Source: Ctenosaura bakeri
Lineage: Eukaryota; Chordata; Lepidosauria; Squamata; Iguanidae
DNA length: 64,000 nucleotides
Direction of reading: 5' to 3'
Assembly: GCA_948474755.1 (NCBI GenBank)
Contig: CAOLHI010004224.1
Span: forward strand, 62,001 to 126,000
Shown: piece by piece, positions 12,038-25,500 of the stretch
Position numbering within the stretch: the stretch's first letter is position 1
Layout of the letters: the number at the start of each line of letters is the position of its first letter
Notes under the pieces: model-generated
Database searches by the model: none
Seen by the model: the letters and a program-made list of their open reading frames with translations, nothing else
Told to the model about the DNA's origin: nothing
Program-made: the position numbers and the translations under genes

Positions 12038-12267
12038 CCTAACTCTGTTCTGTAATCAAGGTCTGTGATATCAGCAAAACAGCCTGGGAAGGTCAGTGGA
12101 AGAGAGGGATGATCCTTTGGCTGACCTTCTGGTATGCAATAATTTTGTATCTGTTTGAACAATCATGATCCACAACATTTATTTAATTGATAGTATGACT
12201 GCCTGGTAACCAAAATTATTGTTCTAAACTCATATGTTGTTTTGAAATGACAGGCAAACAAACTGCA

Positions 12268-13335
12268 TGTAATAAAAACACATCCATGAATTGAGCTTTG
12301 TCTCATCATACACTGCTGACCAACCATAGAATAATGAAATGATATACAGACCATCCATAGAATAATGAGATGATATATAGACAATAGGTTGATAATGAAT
12401 ACTAGAACCTATTTAAACTGAGTTGAACCTGGAGAGGTGCAAAAGGAGGGAGCAACCTAGTGTGGGATCATCTGAGGCCAAGCATTACTCCAAGACTACC
12501 TCTTCAACCTCCTCTGAGTTCACCATCTGATCCCCAAGAGCAACCCAATACTGAATTCCTTCTCATCTGGGCATCTTCAGGAAGATGGTCCCAAGGGACC
12601 CCACTCCCAAGTCACATGACTAAAGTCAGGGCAAAGACACTCAGGAAAGTCTAAAGGTCTCAGGTCCTAAAGAGGCAGTTCCAAAGCAACACCCTATATA
12701 AAAAAAAGGGAGCCAAAGTATTCACTGTAATTTATTTCCCCCACCTACCTGCAATTAACAAGGGACAAGCATCTGCTTAATCATTTCCTGTTGGCTGCCT
12801 GTCTAGCGAGCCTGAAAATTGAGGTACTTGTTTAAGCAAACAAGGACCTCCAAAGAACCTCTGGCATAAACTACAGCCTAGAGGAAAAACAGCCATTTCA
12901 GACCGCAATAAGGAAAAATACAAAAGGTTTATTGCGGGTAACAAATTAAGGCATTTAGCAAAAGCCCATCATAAAGTTAAACAGTAAAAACAGCAGAGTA
13001 ACATACAAACCAGCACAGCAAGAAGACAAGAGAAAAGAGAGAGAGCAGTGCTTTCCAAACAGCTTATATACACTCCACACAGCTGTACATTATTAGGTAC
13101 TTTACAAGTGCTTTAGTCAAACACATAAATTAACATACAGCTGCATAGCCTTGTTTCAGTCTACATCTTGAGCTTAAAGGGCAAGATCAGAAGAGGCAGC
13201 GCAGCATCAAGTAAGATTAACCCTTTACATATCGTGACATTTCCTCCACCAGGCTGGCCAAAAGGGCTCTCTCTTTGTTGCAACTCCCCTGGGAACAACC
13301 TAACACTGTACTGCTCAGGGCACTGAAATAGTTTA
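12268..13335 (+). repeat. V2R 3'-flank fragment without its gene
   Basis: 12268-12768 and 13244-13335 match the distal 3' flank of V2R-D (53275-53850) and, inverted, that of V2R-F (60060-59285); one shared stretch is GAACCTGGAGAGGTGCAA. The orientation is that of a plus-strand gene to its left, yet none is present. The middle (about 12769-13243) is an insertion absent from the relatives. Confidence 0.65.
12769..13243 (-). mobile_element. probable LTR-type insertion
   Basis: Absent from the homologous flanks at 53700-53730 and about 59400. On the minus strand it starts TGTCACGATATG and contains AATAAA near the far end (12918-12923), as expected for an LTR in minus orientation. I could not find a convincing target duplication. 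Confidence 0.4.
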
Positions 13336-14404
13336 TTGGGATGTGGAAGGAAGTGGCCTAGTCTTTGTTCAGGCTATTATGAATTTCCCTATTTATCATT
13401 TCTCAGGCTGTATCTACACATCTGGGATCACTATCACCCCACCAGACTTGATAAGTCAAAATGGTTGACCATATCAATATTATTCATGGCCATCTATTTT
13501 ACAGGACCCAAAAGTTACATGGAGCCTGGAATATAAGAAACCTGCCCTTCAACAAACACAGGTGATTCCCTCACAGGTGAATGATCAAAACATAAGAAAG
13601 AAGCATATGCACTCCTCAGACAATATAGGTAGCACATCATGTCACAGAAGGCTTCTTTTCCCAAGCCACTCCACTGTAGCCTCATCACTCAGCCTAGGAT
13701 GAACACCAAACATTTTGGGCCACCAAAATGTTGGATTAGATAGGCCCTGTCAAGGTTAGAGACCCAGGCAGTGAGCCAGCTCAGAGAAGGAAGTGGGAGA
13801 GATAGCAGAGTCCTGCCAGGAAGAGTCAAAGCAAGTAATTACTCATAGGCAGTCCATTTACCTAAGCCAGAGTGACAAGCAAAAGCTGTAGTCAAAGAGT
13901 CCGAAATCCAGGGGTCAGGAGCCAAGAGATCAATCCTAGGTATCAGGAGCCAGGTGCTGGAAGCAAGGAGAGAGCTTGTAGAAAGTTTGCCCCAAGCAAA
14001 GGAAAACTTCCAGGCGGGCAGTTATATAGCCAAGGCACAGGTGCTCAGCCACTGCTTCTTGAACTTAATCAAGGAAGCCTCCCTTTGCACAGCTTTCTTG
14101 AGTCTCTGCCTTGGTTGTGGGCTGATTGGCGCAGCTCCAAGGCAGCCTCGAAATCACAGCTGGATCCCTGTTGCCCTAAAGGAGCAAGTAGAGGAACATC
14201 TGAGCCTGCTTTGGCCATGGCAGCAGGGGGAGCTCTTGAGCTCCAGGACTCATCTCTAGCCAGAGCAACAGGAACCAACAGCTGCTGCTCGTCATCTCCA
14301 CCCTGAGCAACAGGGACCAACAGCTGCTGCTCATCAGCAGAAGCTCTGACAGGGGCTTTAGTTATCACAGGCCCATGGTCTAATCTGGCAGTGATGTCTC
14401 CATG
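13336..14404. other. intergenic DNA, unassigned repeat-like sequence
   Basis: 13740-14400 is purine-rich (CAGGAGCC repeated words) and may be an old LTR or other repeat, but I see no boundaries. The open frame at 13872-14306 has repetitive low-complexity composition and no domain. No gene is supported. Confidence 0.5.
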
Positions 14405-14800
14405 CTCTTGTTGTTGTTGAGTTCCTTCAAGTTGTTTATGACTTATGGCAACCCTAAGAAAAACGTATTGGTAAGCTTTGTTTGTGGGCAGGAGTTTTCT
14501 TGGCAAGTTTGGTTTGTGGGGAGGGGTTGCCAGGGTCTTCTTCTGAAGACCTAGCCTCTTCTTCTGAGGCCAATTTTGCCATTTCAGCTGGCTCCTCCCT
14601 AAACTGCCAACCCCCAGATTCCATAGGATGTTGAAAGTGGAATAATCACTGTATAAGAGTGTAGTGTGGAAATGGCCTGAGGCTTATAGGGTGTGAGTTG
14701 CCTATGGTCAACTAGTGGGTTTCTGTGGCTGAGCAGGAATTCCAGCCCTGATCTCTAGAGTCATAGTCCAGCGCTCAAACCATTACACCATACTGCAGCC
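14405..14800 (-). mobile_element. SINE-A copy with half MITE insert
   Basis: Minus SINE-A (TGTTGTTGTTGAGTTCC tail side; head near CTCAAACCATTACACC) interrupted by the right half of a family 1 MITE at about 14574-14682. The same SINE stands at 42045-42300 before V2R-D, so it predates the B/D duplication. Confidence 0.75.
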
Positions 14801-14804
14801 TCTG

Positions 14805-16390
14805 TTTAAATCAACCTAAAGTATGACAATTCTAAAAGAATTTGGGAGCTTCTTAAAAATAAGTGGAAGTCGGGAATAATTAAGAATATAAAACACTATA
14901 GCTCCAGCAGAAGATCTATTTTAGAAAAGAGTGTCTGATTTAGGGAAAGAGTAGCAAAAATGTAGTTCCCTTTTGTGCCTGGAAGAAGTCTTGCACTTAG
15001 ACTGTACAGCACATGGACTTTTCCTGAAATCCATTTTGTTCTCTTACTGGTACTTCTAGGAATTCAACCCAATCAAAGTCTGTTTTCATTTGATAATGCC
15101 ATCTCTGTGACCATCCAATGAAAATTAAATTTTAAAGATGCATTTTTGGGTGATATTCAGGCACCCCCCCCACCTGTTAAATCTAGGGGGAATGAAGATG
15201 GAAAGCACAAATGACTAGATGAAGGACTAGATGTGTTCCATAGGGAGGACTTTTCACACCTTGATATAGAGGAACAAGGGTTGCTTCATGCCTTCCTGGT
15301 CATCCTCCAGCTTCACAAAAGAAGACCACCTGAGGCTCAGGGAAATGATTCTCAAAGAGTCTCATTGCTTGTCAGGATGACTGAGGGCAGAACAGTTTCC
15401 CTTAAACAAGAAGAGGAAATCACCAGCCAGGTTGCTGCTGAGGGCCCAGTCAGGAGGAGGCAAATTTCTAGATTTCTCTCCTTGATGTGGTGATCTTACT
15501 TTGAAGTAAATGTGTGTTGGATAAAAGACAGCCTTAGTTACTCCAAAGAAGACTCAGTTACAATACTTTATCTTTTATATTTAATACACTTCTGATGGAT
15601 TCTTCCTGAATCAGCTCAACTACAAAGGGGGTCTGGGTAGTCTCATTTTACCAGACTATTTCATGGGGATGCTCTATTCCTGCTAACCTAACTAGCGTGA
15701 CTCAACCTTCCCATTTTCTGGGGCAATCTTCCATTTCATTGATCAAAAGTGATTTGACCAATATTTTTTCTTTCTCTGTTTAGGCTCCTTTGTTCTATCT
15801 ATTAAAATAACCCTAACTTTCTTCTTCATGTTTCTTCACACGAGAAATCTATTAACCATGTGCCCCTTATTCTTCAGGGGGAGAATGATGACCACATGTG
15901 GAGAAAGAAAAAAAAAGATCCAATATGTTTTCCTCCCAATGAAATTGCTCAGGATATCCCTTTTGAAGAACTAATGATTTCCCTACAGAATAAGTCAAAT
16001 CACTGTCATTAGTTCATCTGCCTTAGACTGCAAATGATTTCCAGAGGCTGTGGAAAGCAGACAATAAACAATCCTGAAAGAGGTTATATGTAAGCACCTT
16101 TTCCACAGAGAATGGGGAATAGGCGCAAGAGATAGGCAAGACTCTGTCAATTGCATTTCTGATATTTTCCAACTTTACATTTACTGGCCAATGTCAAATC
16201 TGAATGTTACAAGTTCAGCAAGCCTTCAAGGCAGACAGTTGTATCCTTGTGGATGCCATGTAAGATTGATGCCTTTCCCTTAACAAGTATATTGGCAAAA
16301 TCAGACACAATGGAAGATATTCTTTCTGACTCAGGCAGTTGCCATTGATAGAGGTGGAAAAGTCTGTACTTAAAGAAGCTTTGGGCCAGG
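14805..16390 (+). promoter_or_regulatory. upstream block of V2R-B
   Basis: Homologous to 42305-44632 before V2R-D and, from about 15540, to 57130-56336 (inverted) before orphan exon E. Shared anchors include ATCAACCTAAAGTATGACAA at the far end and AAATCACTGTCATTAGTTCA nearer the gene. Relative to D it lacks two MITEs and about 300 bp (the D equivalent is 42840-43140). It likely contains the promoter and 5' untranslated region. No coding exon is visible. Confidence 0.7.
16061..16108 (+). promoter_or_regulatory. conserved upstream element of V2R-B
   Basis: Located 283-330 bp before the ATG. Core words are CAATCCTGAAAG, GGTTATATGTAAGC and TTCCACAG. Nearly the same sequence stands at almost the same distance (282-329 bp) before V2R-D, and a recognisable version before V2R-C. 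Candidate core promoter or neuron-specific element; function inferred. Confidence 0.6.
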
Positions 16391-16599
16391 ATGCTGTGGT
16401 TACTGGTGTGTCTGATACTTCCCATGACTTATAAAGGAAGCCTTCTGAAATGCCCTGCGGGTGACATCTTCCCTGTTCCACAAGAATGGTATGAACCAGG
16501 TGACCTCCTCATTGGGGGAGTCTCTTCTCAACTTCTTTATGTTTTCTTGGAAGCCTCCTTCAAAGAAAATCCTTCTCAAAATCTGTTTGAGACTCCAGA
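16391..16599 (+). CDS. V2R-B exon 1
   Basis: 209 nt. Signal peptide [12 protein letters not shown], then [18 protein letters not shown] and [13 protein letters not shown]. Donor CCAGA|gtaaga. Orphan exon E differs from it at only a few residues. Confidence 0.93.
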
Positions 16600-19500
16600 G
16601 TAAGAAATGATTATTTCCTTCTTCTCTCTGTGTTTGGCTTAGCAACTTCACAATGTTCTTCATCTATGCATGGTGGATGTTCTCATAAAGGCATGACCTT
16701 CCACTTCACATTCTGGGTCTTATGCGTGCCACTAATGCTACAAATTCTGCAATAAATCTAAACTTTTTTTTGTATAATAAGAGTTATTTCTACTTTTAGA
16801 TTATGAAATGGGGTGGGAAAAGAGTCTGTAGGTAAAAAAAATATGTCATTGTGTGAAGGCTAATATGGACTAATCTGTGCCATATAACCATTGCATTATT
16901 TGGGAGGGAGAATTTATATAACGTAAAATAATTCTTTCCATATTTATCATATCCAAAGGCCACAAATGCAAAAATGGGGGGGACCTCCGAAAACCAGGAC
17001 AATTAAACAAACACCCCGATGCGGAGGAGTCATGAATGATGAAATAGATTTTACTGTGTTTTACAAGATTTTTTTAAAGCACAAACCCAGCTTTATGTGC
17101 TGAGAGCCATTTCCATGAGACTGAGATGAGTCATGGCTGGCAGGATTTCTGAAATGTGTCTTGAATCAACGTTACTGCTAAAAATATGCAATTTAATCAG
17201 ATGGTGTTTAGCAAAGTGCTGTCATTTCTTGATAATAATTAGGGAACAACACTATCTTGTATCCAGTCTGAAGCTGAATCTAGAACAGACCAAAGGAAAT
17301 CATGTTTAAGAAAGATATAAGAAAAACAAAGCCTTTTTTAGCATTCTCCTTTTTCCTGCCTTCCAATAACAGAGTTCTTCCTCTAACTTGATCATTTTGA
17401 ATGATTGATTGCAACAGGTTTGTTCTGAGTATGAATAAAGCTGGATCCAATTCTGTCAATGAAGCCATCAGGCACTGGATCAATCAGAACTGAATATATG
17501 CAGAACCACATCTTGGAGAGAGAGACATAATCAAGCAATTTGAAGCTACACCAAATATTTCTCACAGTTTTTGCTACTGCCTTACCAGTGCAGGAAAAGT
17601 AACGTTTCATTCAGCACACAAGAACACACTTGCAAAAGGATGGGCGGCGGGGGGTGGGGGGAGAAATGAACATTTTTCATTTTAGTTTTTCATTTCTTTC
17701 ACTTTTCAAATTCATTTCTCCATCACAAATGCAGAATGGCATTCACCAACTTCCAAAATTGCCTTGAAGCCTAAGAAACAAATTTCCAAGAGGCCATGAT
17801 CGATGTCTTACGATACTCTGCAAAATAACATCTTTGACATTTTGCTGCAATATAATTCGGATGGAAGAGAAGGTTTATTGGCTCAAAAGTCATTAACAAT
17901 GTCTTCCTCATAACTCATGTTAGCAAAACAATGATTATAGGAGGATTTTATAACTTGTGGCATTTTCTTCTGAATTCTTTTGCAGCATGGCAACAAAATT
18001 CTACCAGCATGCCCTTGCCTTGGCCTTTGCTGTGCATGAGATCAACCAAGACCCCAAGATCTTGCCTAATGTTACTTTGGGGTTTCATATCGTTGATAGC
18101 TATTATGATGCCAGGATGACCTATCGGACTACTCTGGATCTCCTCTTCAAATCCCATCGATTTTCTCCCAACTATAACTGTGACAAGGAGAGGAACCTGA
18201 TAGCTGTCATTGGAGGGCTTGGTGCTGCTACCTCTTCTCACATGGCAAACCTTTTAGGTTTCTACAAGATTCCACAAGTAGGTTCTGCATAAAGTATCTT
18301 ATCATTCTCATTTTGTAGGCAAACATTTGGACAAAGAGATGGACAGAATTGTTTTAATTTTTTTTTAAAAAAAGAAATCCTACAGGGATTGCTTCAAATT
18401 TCCCAACTTGAGAAATATCACCCCAAATTTTCCTTGAGTTCATTAGTGACCACACTTACAACTTTTCCTCTCAATTGGTTCTTAAACAGCTGAGTGGGGG
18501 AACATAAAGACTCTTCTATTAACACATATATATTATACATGTGCATTTTATTTTAGCTCATCTACGGCTCATTTGACCTTCAAGAGATGAATATCACTCA
18601 GGCTTCCACATTTTATTCCTTGGTCCCAAATGAATCCCATCAAAACACTGGGATTATTCATTTGCTTCGGTATTTTGGATGGACCTGGGTTGGGATCTTT
18701 GCTGTTGATAATAATAGTGGAGAGCATTTCTTGCTGAGTCTAGTACCATTGCTTTCCATGAATGGGATCTGTGCAGCCTTTACAAAAAGAATGCCATATA
18801 TAGCACGTTTGGATGCCCTTGGTGGACTTCTAGACATATCTCGTGATATTTATGTGCATTTAACCAATGAAATAGTTAATGCATTCATTATCTATGGTGA
18901 ATCTCTGACAATTGCAGCTTTAAGATTCATCTTAGCTTTGGGAGGTGTTGGAAATGAAAATATTTTCTTTAAAAAGGTTTGGATCTTGACAGCTCAGATT
19001 GACTTCGCTTTAACAGGCCTTCTAAGAGGTTGGGACCTTCAGGTGTTCCATGGTGCCATTGCTTTCACAATCCACTCAGAAGACATTCCAGGTTTCAGAG
19101 AATTCCTAAGGAAAACAACACCTCACCAGAAGAAAGGAGATAAATTTATTGATGTCTTTTGGGAACAAGCCTTTGATTGTTCCTTTCCAGAGACTTGGGA
19201 GCTAAGGAAAGTCATGGGACAATGTACTGGGGATGAGAAGCTAGAGGACATCCCAAAGCCTCAGTTTGAAATGAGTATGACTGGGCACAGCTACAGTATC
19301 TATAATGCAGTCCACAGTGTGGTTCATGCTTTGCATGCTATGTCTTCTTCTAGATCCAACTACAAAATAGGAGAATGTGCATCTCTTACCAAGAAGATAT
19401 GCAATAGAGTCAAACTGCAGAATCTGAAGGCTTGGCAGGTAATGCCTCCACAATACTTTTTTCCCCATTGAGATTACAGGTGTGCCTGCATTGCATTAAA

Positions 19501-22500
19501 TGGAATTGTAGGTTTTATTTGCTTGTATTTACCCTGGCCTATAAAACCGGATTAAGAAAATAAGGTGAGTCTTCTGAAACAAATGACATTCTGTATTCTT
19601 TTTTCATCTTTTCTTTCCCTCTCTTCTCCTCTTTTAATTAGCTACATCCATTTCTACAAAACATTTCATTTAACAACTCTGCAGGAGGAAGAGTATCCTT
19701 TGGCCAGAGAGGGGAAACAGAAGGCAAATTTGATATTATTAATTTGGACACATTGCCAAACAATTCCTTCCAGAGAAGGAGAGTTGGAAAGGTAGATTCC
19801 AGTGCTCCTCAAGATGTACAATTCACCATTGATGAAAATATGCTAGTGTGGCATACAGGATTTAACCAGGTATGGAAAATGAAGGACCCAGACTTTTCTT
19901 GGTGCCTCATTCAAGAACCAGGTATTTTCTTTGGTGAACATTGTCATGGTAATTGATCTGATTGTAAAATAAAAGCTTTGTTACACAGCATGCAGAAATA
20001 TTTCATGAAGCCCCGTCATATATAAGCAAAACATTCATTTGACCATGTATGTGTCTGTGTCTTCAAGTTTCCTGATGGCTTATGAATTTCCTAGGATTTT
20101 CTTAGGCAAAGGATATTTAGAGGTAGTTTCCTTCCTCTGAAACATAGCCTGCACTATCTGGGATTCATTGGTGGTGTCCCATCTGTTACCAGGCCGTATA
20201 CTCCCACATTTTAATATGGTCTAATTGGCAACATATATTAATTGGCAGATGTGTTGGCATAAAATATAAATTATACTTATGGCTGGCAAGGCCATGTGGA
20301 AGAAAGGGACACTGGCTGGGAGTAGGTCAGAGATGACCCCAGCATGGCCAGGTCAAAAGTTCTCTGAAATTAGCCAAGAAAGCCTGACTTAATGGGTCTG
20401 AGCTAATCATATCAACTGCCAACATCAAAAAATAATAAGGTGCTCAGGACCCCTACTGTGTGCATATCCTACTGTAGATAGCCCAGAAACCCCCTCTCAA
20501 CCAAGACATTGAAACCAAGCGGTCCATCCCAGACCCCATTGTCTGTGTTGCAACTCCCATTGTTCACTAGGCTGGGAGAGCAATCAACTCACACCGCTTC
20601 AGGGAGGAAAAGAGAGTATATAAACCCTTGGTTTTGAGAAGTCAGTTGCAGTCAGATTAAATGCAAGACTCCACTATGTCGCTCCAAATCCTGATGTGTC
20701 TGCCCTTAAACAGAAGTCTAAGTCACATTTCAAGCTCTTCCTTACTCTTCTGGAATGGTAACTATATAGCCCCCAAACCCTCAGCCTCTCTATCCATAAT
20801 TTTTCCCTCTCTTTCTCCTTCAGTTAGCTGTTGTGTGCATGCATGAGTGAATTCCCCCAATAAAAACACATTTTTAGCTTACTTTTTAAATCTTTGGCTG
20901 GCTTTTGCTTGGTCTGACCCTGTAAAAATTGGGTTGAATTTCTCACTGGGTTACACTGCCCCTTGTTCTGCCAAGCTAGTGCTCTGCTAATTTCCTCAGT
21001 CTTTGCATTTTTGGAGCAAATCAAGGTGTTCCCCAGGGGACCCCCAGAAGTCAGGGTAAAGCATCCAAGTATTAAAAAAAGCTGACATGTCTTTTCTTTA
21101 TTATTGGGTCACTGGGTAGAATTCACTTAAAAACTTTCACCATCTTCCAGTCAGTTATCACTGATTCTATTTTCCTAACAGGAATTTTTTTTTTTATGTG
21201 TAGAGAAATACTGCAATTTCTCTCATATTTCTCTCATAGCTGCCTCCTCTTTCTCTGTGTAATGAGTGGTGTCACCCAGGTTATCAGAAGAAAAGTGTGG
21301 AAGGGAAGCCCTTCTGCTGCTATGAATGTATTCCATGTCCTGAAGGAAAAATTTCTAATTCAACAGGTATGGTACAGTATTATATATATATGGTATATAT
21401 GGTATGGTATATGGCATATGGTATGGTATAAAGGTATGGTATAAACTTTAAAGGTTAATTTTGCCACTTATCATTTTCAATTTGTCATGCTAGCCATATA
21501 AGCAAGGACACATTGAATTATTCAATGGTATACATTTCTTTTAAAACTGAGTGGCAATATGAACAATGAACCTTTGTTCATACAGACATTATTGTAGAAA
21601 TCAAAGGATGGAAATTTGAATGGATGACAAAAAAAGTCTGCTTGGTTTTTCGTTTTTGTGGCTTTCACTTTTTATACAATAGAGGCGGTTTGTCATTTTA
21701 TTTAAGGACTGGCAAACTTGATGGCTCTGGTGTAGCAGCTGAATGTTCTCACTGCCGTAGTCAGCTACAGAAATGCAGGATTTCTTTCCTGCATGCAAGA
21801 CCAAACAATTTTGGCAATTTTGCCCCTGTTCCACAAGAATATGAAAGATTCTGTTCTATTTTTTTGAGCACTATTTATATCTCTTAAAATTCTATGAAAA
21901 TGTGCAGGCTTTGGACAAGTGAAGTCTCAAGTCTGGGATCCAACTTTATACCACAACCTATACTCCAGAATTTGTGGACAGAATGGAATAAAGTCAGTCT
22001 TAACAATGTAAACAGAGTGGGCCTTCCACATTTGCAATTTTGCCACGTGCAGCTTTGGACATGGGGAATAGGATCTTTTTTACTTTCTGTTTCAAAAGCT
22101 GGAGGATTTTTCAGAAGTGAGGAATAGGATCATTCTTACTTCCCATTACTGAAGATTCAAAAGATTTAGAAGGAAGGATCCTTTCTCCTCAATCCTGTTG
22201 CCTGACATATTTGCTCTTCCCCTCTGAGAAATGCACACTGCACTTTGGATGTGAGTCTTGTCTTCTGCTCTTAGGAAAAGTTTTGGAAGGCTCCTCCAAT
22301 ATGCAGCAGAAACAGGCTGCTGAGCAGACCTCAAGCCCACCTCAAGCCCTTTGCCTAACCCATTTACTGTTCCCCTCTGAGAAATGTACTCACACTTAGG
22401 CTTGGGACAGATTGTCATGTGAACGGTAGGCAAACAGGGATGAAAGTATTGTTCAAAGTTGCAAAGTTTCTTGATGAATGTGTTCTGTAACTGAACCAAG

Positions 22501-25500
22501 GGCAGCAAATCAGTCACTAAAAATAGACAAGTCTCAAGTCGAGTTGAGTCAGTGCATCATTTATTGTCAAGTCAAGTCTGAGTCAAGTCACTGAACTGAC
22601 TTAAGTCTGACTTGAGTCTGCATCACTGGACAATACCTACTTTGATTAATGATTTGCTTCTCAAACAATGCCAACATGATGTATCAAAATTGGTCAAGGA
22701 CAGAAACCAATAATTTAATATAAATGTTTAAAAGGAGCCAAAAAGAGAGGTGGACTGGGGGATATAAGATTTAAAATTATCTTTGCTACGTGTGGACTCG
22801 TATGGGCCGAAGACTAGATCACATTAGTAAATAAGAGAGTATTGGAATTAGGGGGACATGAACTGAGATTTAGTTGGGATGCTTATATCTGATATGAAAA
22901 TAACAACAAAAAGTAAAGTGAATGCTGCTTTTAGCAACTATTGTGTGAGGAGGGGTTTGTTGAAAATACAAAACAGATGCAAGTTTAGGTTCTGTCTAAA
23001 AATTCCACTGTGTTTATTGATTTAAGAAGCCTTTTAAAAGAAAGAAAAATGAATGACTTATTATGACTTATTGGAAATCCTGCCAGCTCACAACAGAGTT
23101 AAATCCATTGAACAGTTAAAGCAGGCAAGGTTTCCAGTGGTTTTCACACAGACAAATTGTAGAAAATACAAGAAGGACAAATGGATGCATGATTTTGAAC
23201 TGAATGAGAATGAATTTGAAAAACAACTTTGTATGGAAGAACAATGTTTAATAGGGTAAAAGTATAAACTTTTCTTAAAGTTAGATATAGAGCAAGAACT
23301 TATGAAAGGCCCTTTCCACATGGGGTTAAAAAAAAACGGTGTAGATCGACCTCCATGGAGGTCGTTACGCGAATTGGGGTGGATTACTCTCGAGTAATTC
23401 CACACCACAATCCGTGGTTGGGCGCCCGCAAGTGGTGCCACTGCATGCTTTTGAAAAACCACATTTTTTGTGATTTTTCAAAGGCACGGGATGTCCAGCC
23501 CCGTGCAGCCCTGTCACAGCGCCCATATGGATTTACGGACGCGCGAAAGGGCGTCCCTGCAGATTGGGCAGGAGGAGGGATTTCTGGCTGGCGGGCTTCC
23601 TCAATTGGTGGAGAGGCTCCGCCAGTCAAAATCCACCATTTTGGGCGCTGCCGGGCATCGAGGACGCCGCAGGACGCTGCTGTGTGTAGAGCAGCAAAAT
23701 GCTCTCCTCTGCGTGGCGACGGAATGAGGTAAGCCCAAGTTTTAGCGTGGCTTTCCCCATTTCCCCACCTGCGTGTGGAAAGGGCCAAAGACTGCATGCT
23801 AAAACAGGCCCAAAGTGTGGGAGATAATATTACATCAAAACAATGGAAAGTGGTCAAAGGATTAAAATTAAAATTTACATGGCCTTATAATTTTAAAGAG
23901 AATTTTCATAAAATGATGTATAGGTGGCATCTGACTCCAGAAAGATTGGCCAAGATACATAAATATGAATCAAATAAAGTGTTGGAAATATGAGCAACAT
24001 GTGGGAGCTTTTTAACCATAGATGGTAGATGTCTGTTGAGGCCAAGAAATTCTGCAAATACGTTTTACAAATATATGTTCAGAAGGATCCAGAGTTTTAT
24101 TTGCTAGGTCTTATGGAAGATCCACTAGATAAGAAATAATGGCAGAATTCTACAATCTATGGTGTTGATGGCAAGACTACTATGAATCCAGAAATTGAAA
24201 TGTAATGAGACTCCAATCAAGGAATATTGGTTGGTTAAGTTGATGGTTTTAGTAGAGATAGACAAATTAAAATGCTTGATAAGAGAAAAACAACAAGGTC
24301 TTTTGTGAAAGTCTGGCATGTCTTAATGCATTTTTTATGAGACACCGGGACTTTCTGCACTACCCTGTTCTAGTGCTATTATTCCACTTTCTACATTTTG
24401 GGGTTTGCAGTTTAGGGAGACAAATTTAGAATTCTCAGCCAGAATGCTCTCGGTCCTCAGTAAACTACAAACCCCAAAATTCCACAGGATGTTCAAAGTA
24501 GAATAATAGCACTATGGCCATTTCTGAACCAGACTCTTATAGTGCTATTATTTCACTTTCAACATCCTATGGAATCCTGGGGTTTGCAGTTTAGGGAGGG
24601 GCCTTTGAGGCCTGGCCGCTCCCTAAACAGCAAACCCTGGGATTCCAAATGAAGTTGAAAGTGGGATAATAGCACTGTAAAAGTGTAGTGCAGAAATGCC
24701 CCAGGATATTTATGTCAGTAGGACCATCAAATGGACTACTAAATAAATGCCACTGAAAGCTTCCTATCTATATCATTTTTGGCCTGTTTGTAATCCCCGT
24801 TTTCAATTTAGATCTTTAAGCAACTGACAGCTATGTGATTTCAGAGCTTTCTTAGATGGAATGGATCACCTGGTTCCATTCCAATCTGGGATCAGGCATA
24901 ATTATCATATAGAAACTACTTTGGTCACCTTGGTGAATGACCTACAGCAGAAATTGGACAGTAAGACTGCATCCCAGTTGATTGTACTAGACATAACAGT
25001 GGCATTTATTACTATAGATTGTCAATTCTTTCAGGGCTGTTTAGCAGATGTAGGACTTTCAGACATTGCTTCTTGGCACATTGGACCATATTTGGCTGAA
25101 AATTCCCATAAGGTAGGAATGCTTTAAAAGAATTAAATAAATATTGCAGTGTAATGTTAAATTTTATTATGAGTGTAATCCATAACTAAGATATGAATTG
25201 AGACTGAAATGTAATCTCTTTCAATTTTTCAGATATGGATGACTGTCTCAGATGTCCAGAAGATCAATATCCCAGCATCAACAGAAGAACATGCATTCCT
25301 AAAAGCATAAGCTTCTTGTCTTATGAAGATCCTGTAGGGATAATTTTAGCTGCAGTTGCTGTTTCTTTTGCCCTCATCACAGCATTGGTGCTAGGAATAT
25401 TTATCAGATACAAAGATACCCCTATAGTCAAAGCCAACAATAGAAATCTCACCTATCTTCTCCTCATCTCGCTTTTCCTCTGCTTCCTCTCTTCTTTGCT

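Noticed and set aside
13872..14506. Overlapping frames of 144 and 145 codons on opposite strands
   Set aside because: Low-complexity repeat sequence and part of a SINE/MITE; open by chance.
18270..18285. Suspected broken donor of V2R-B exon 2
   Set aside because: The last exonic base is A, but gtaggt remains a good donor and the frame is kept.
23384..23857. Minus-strand open frame of 157 codons
   Set aside because: Lies mostly in the GC-rich transposon, where stop codons are rare by composition; it crosses the element border and has no domain.
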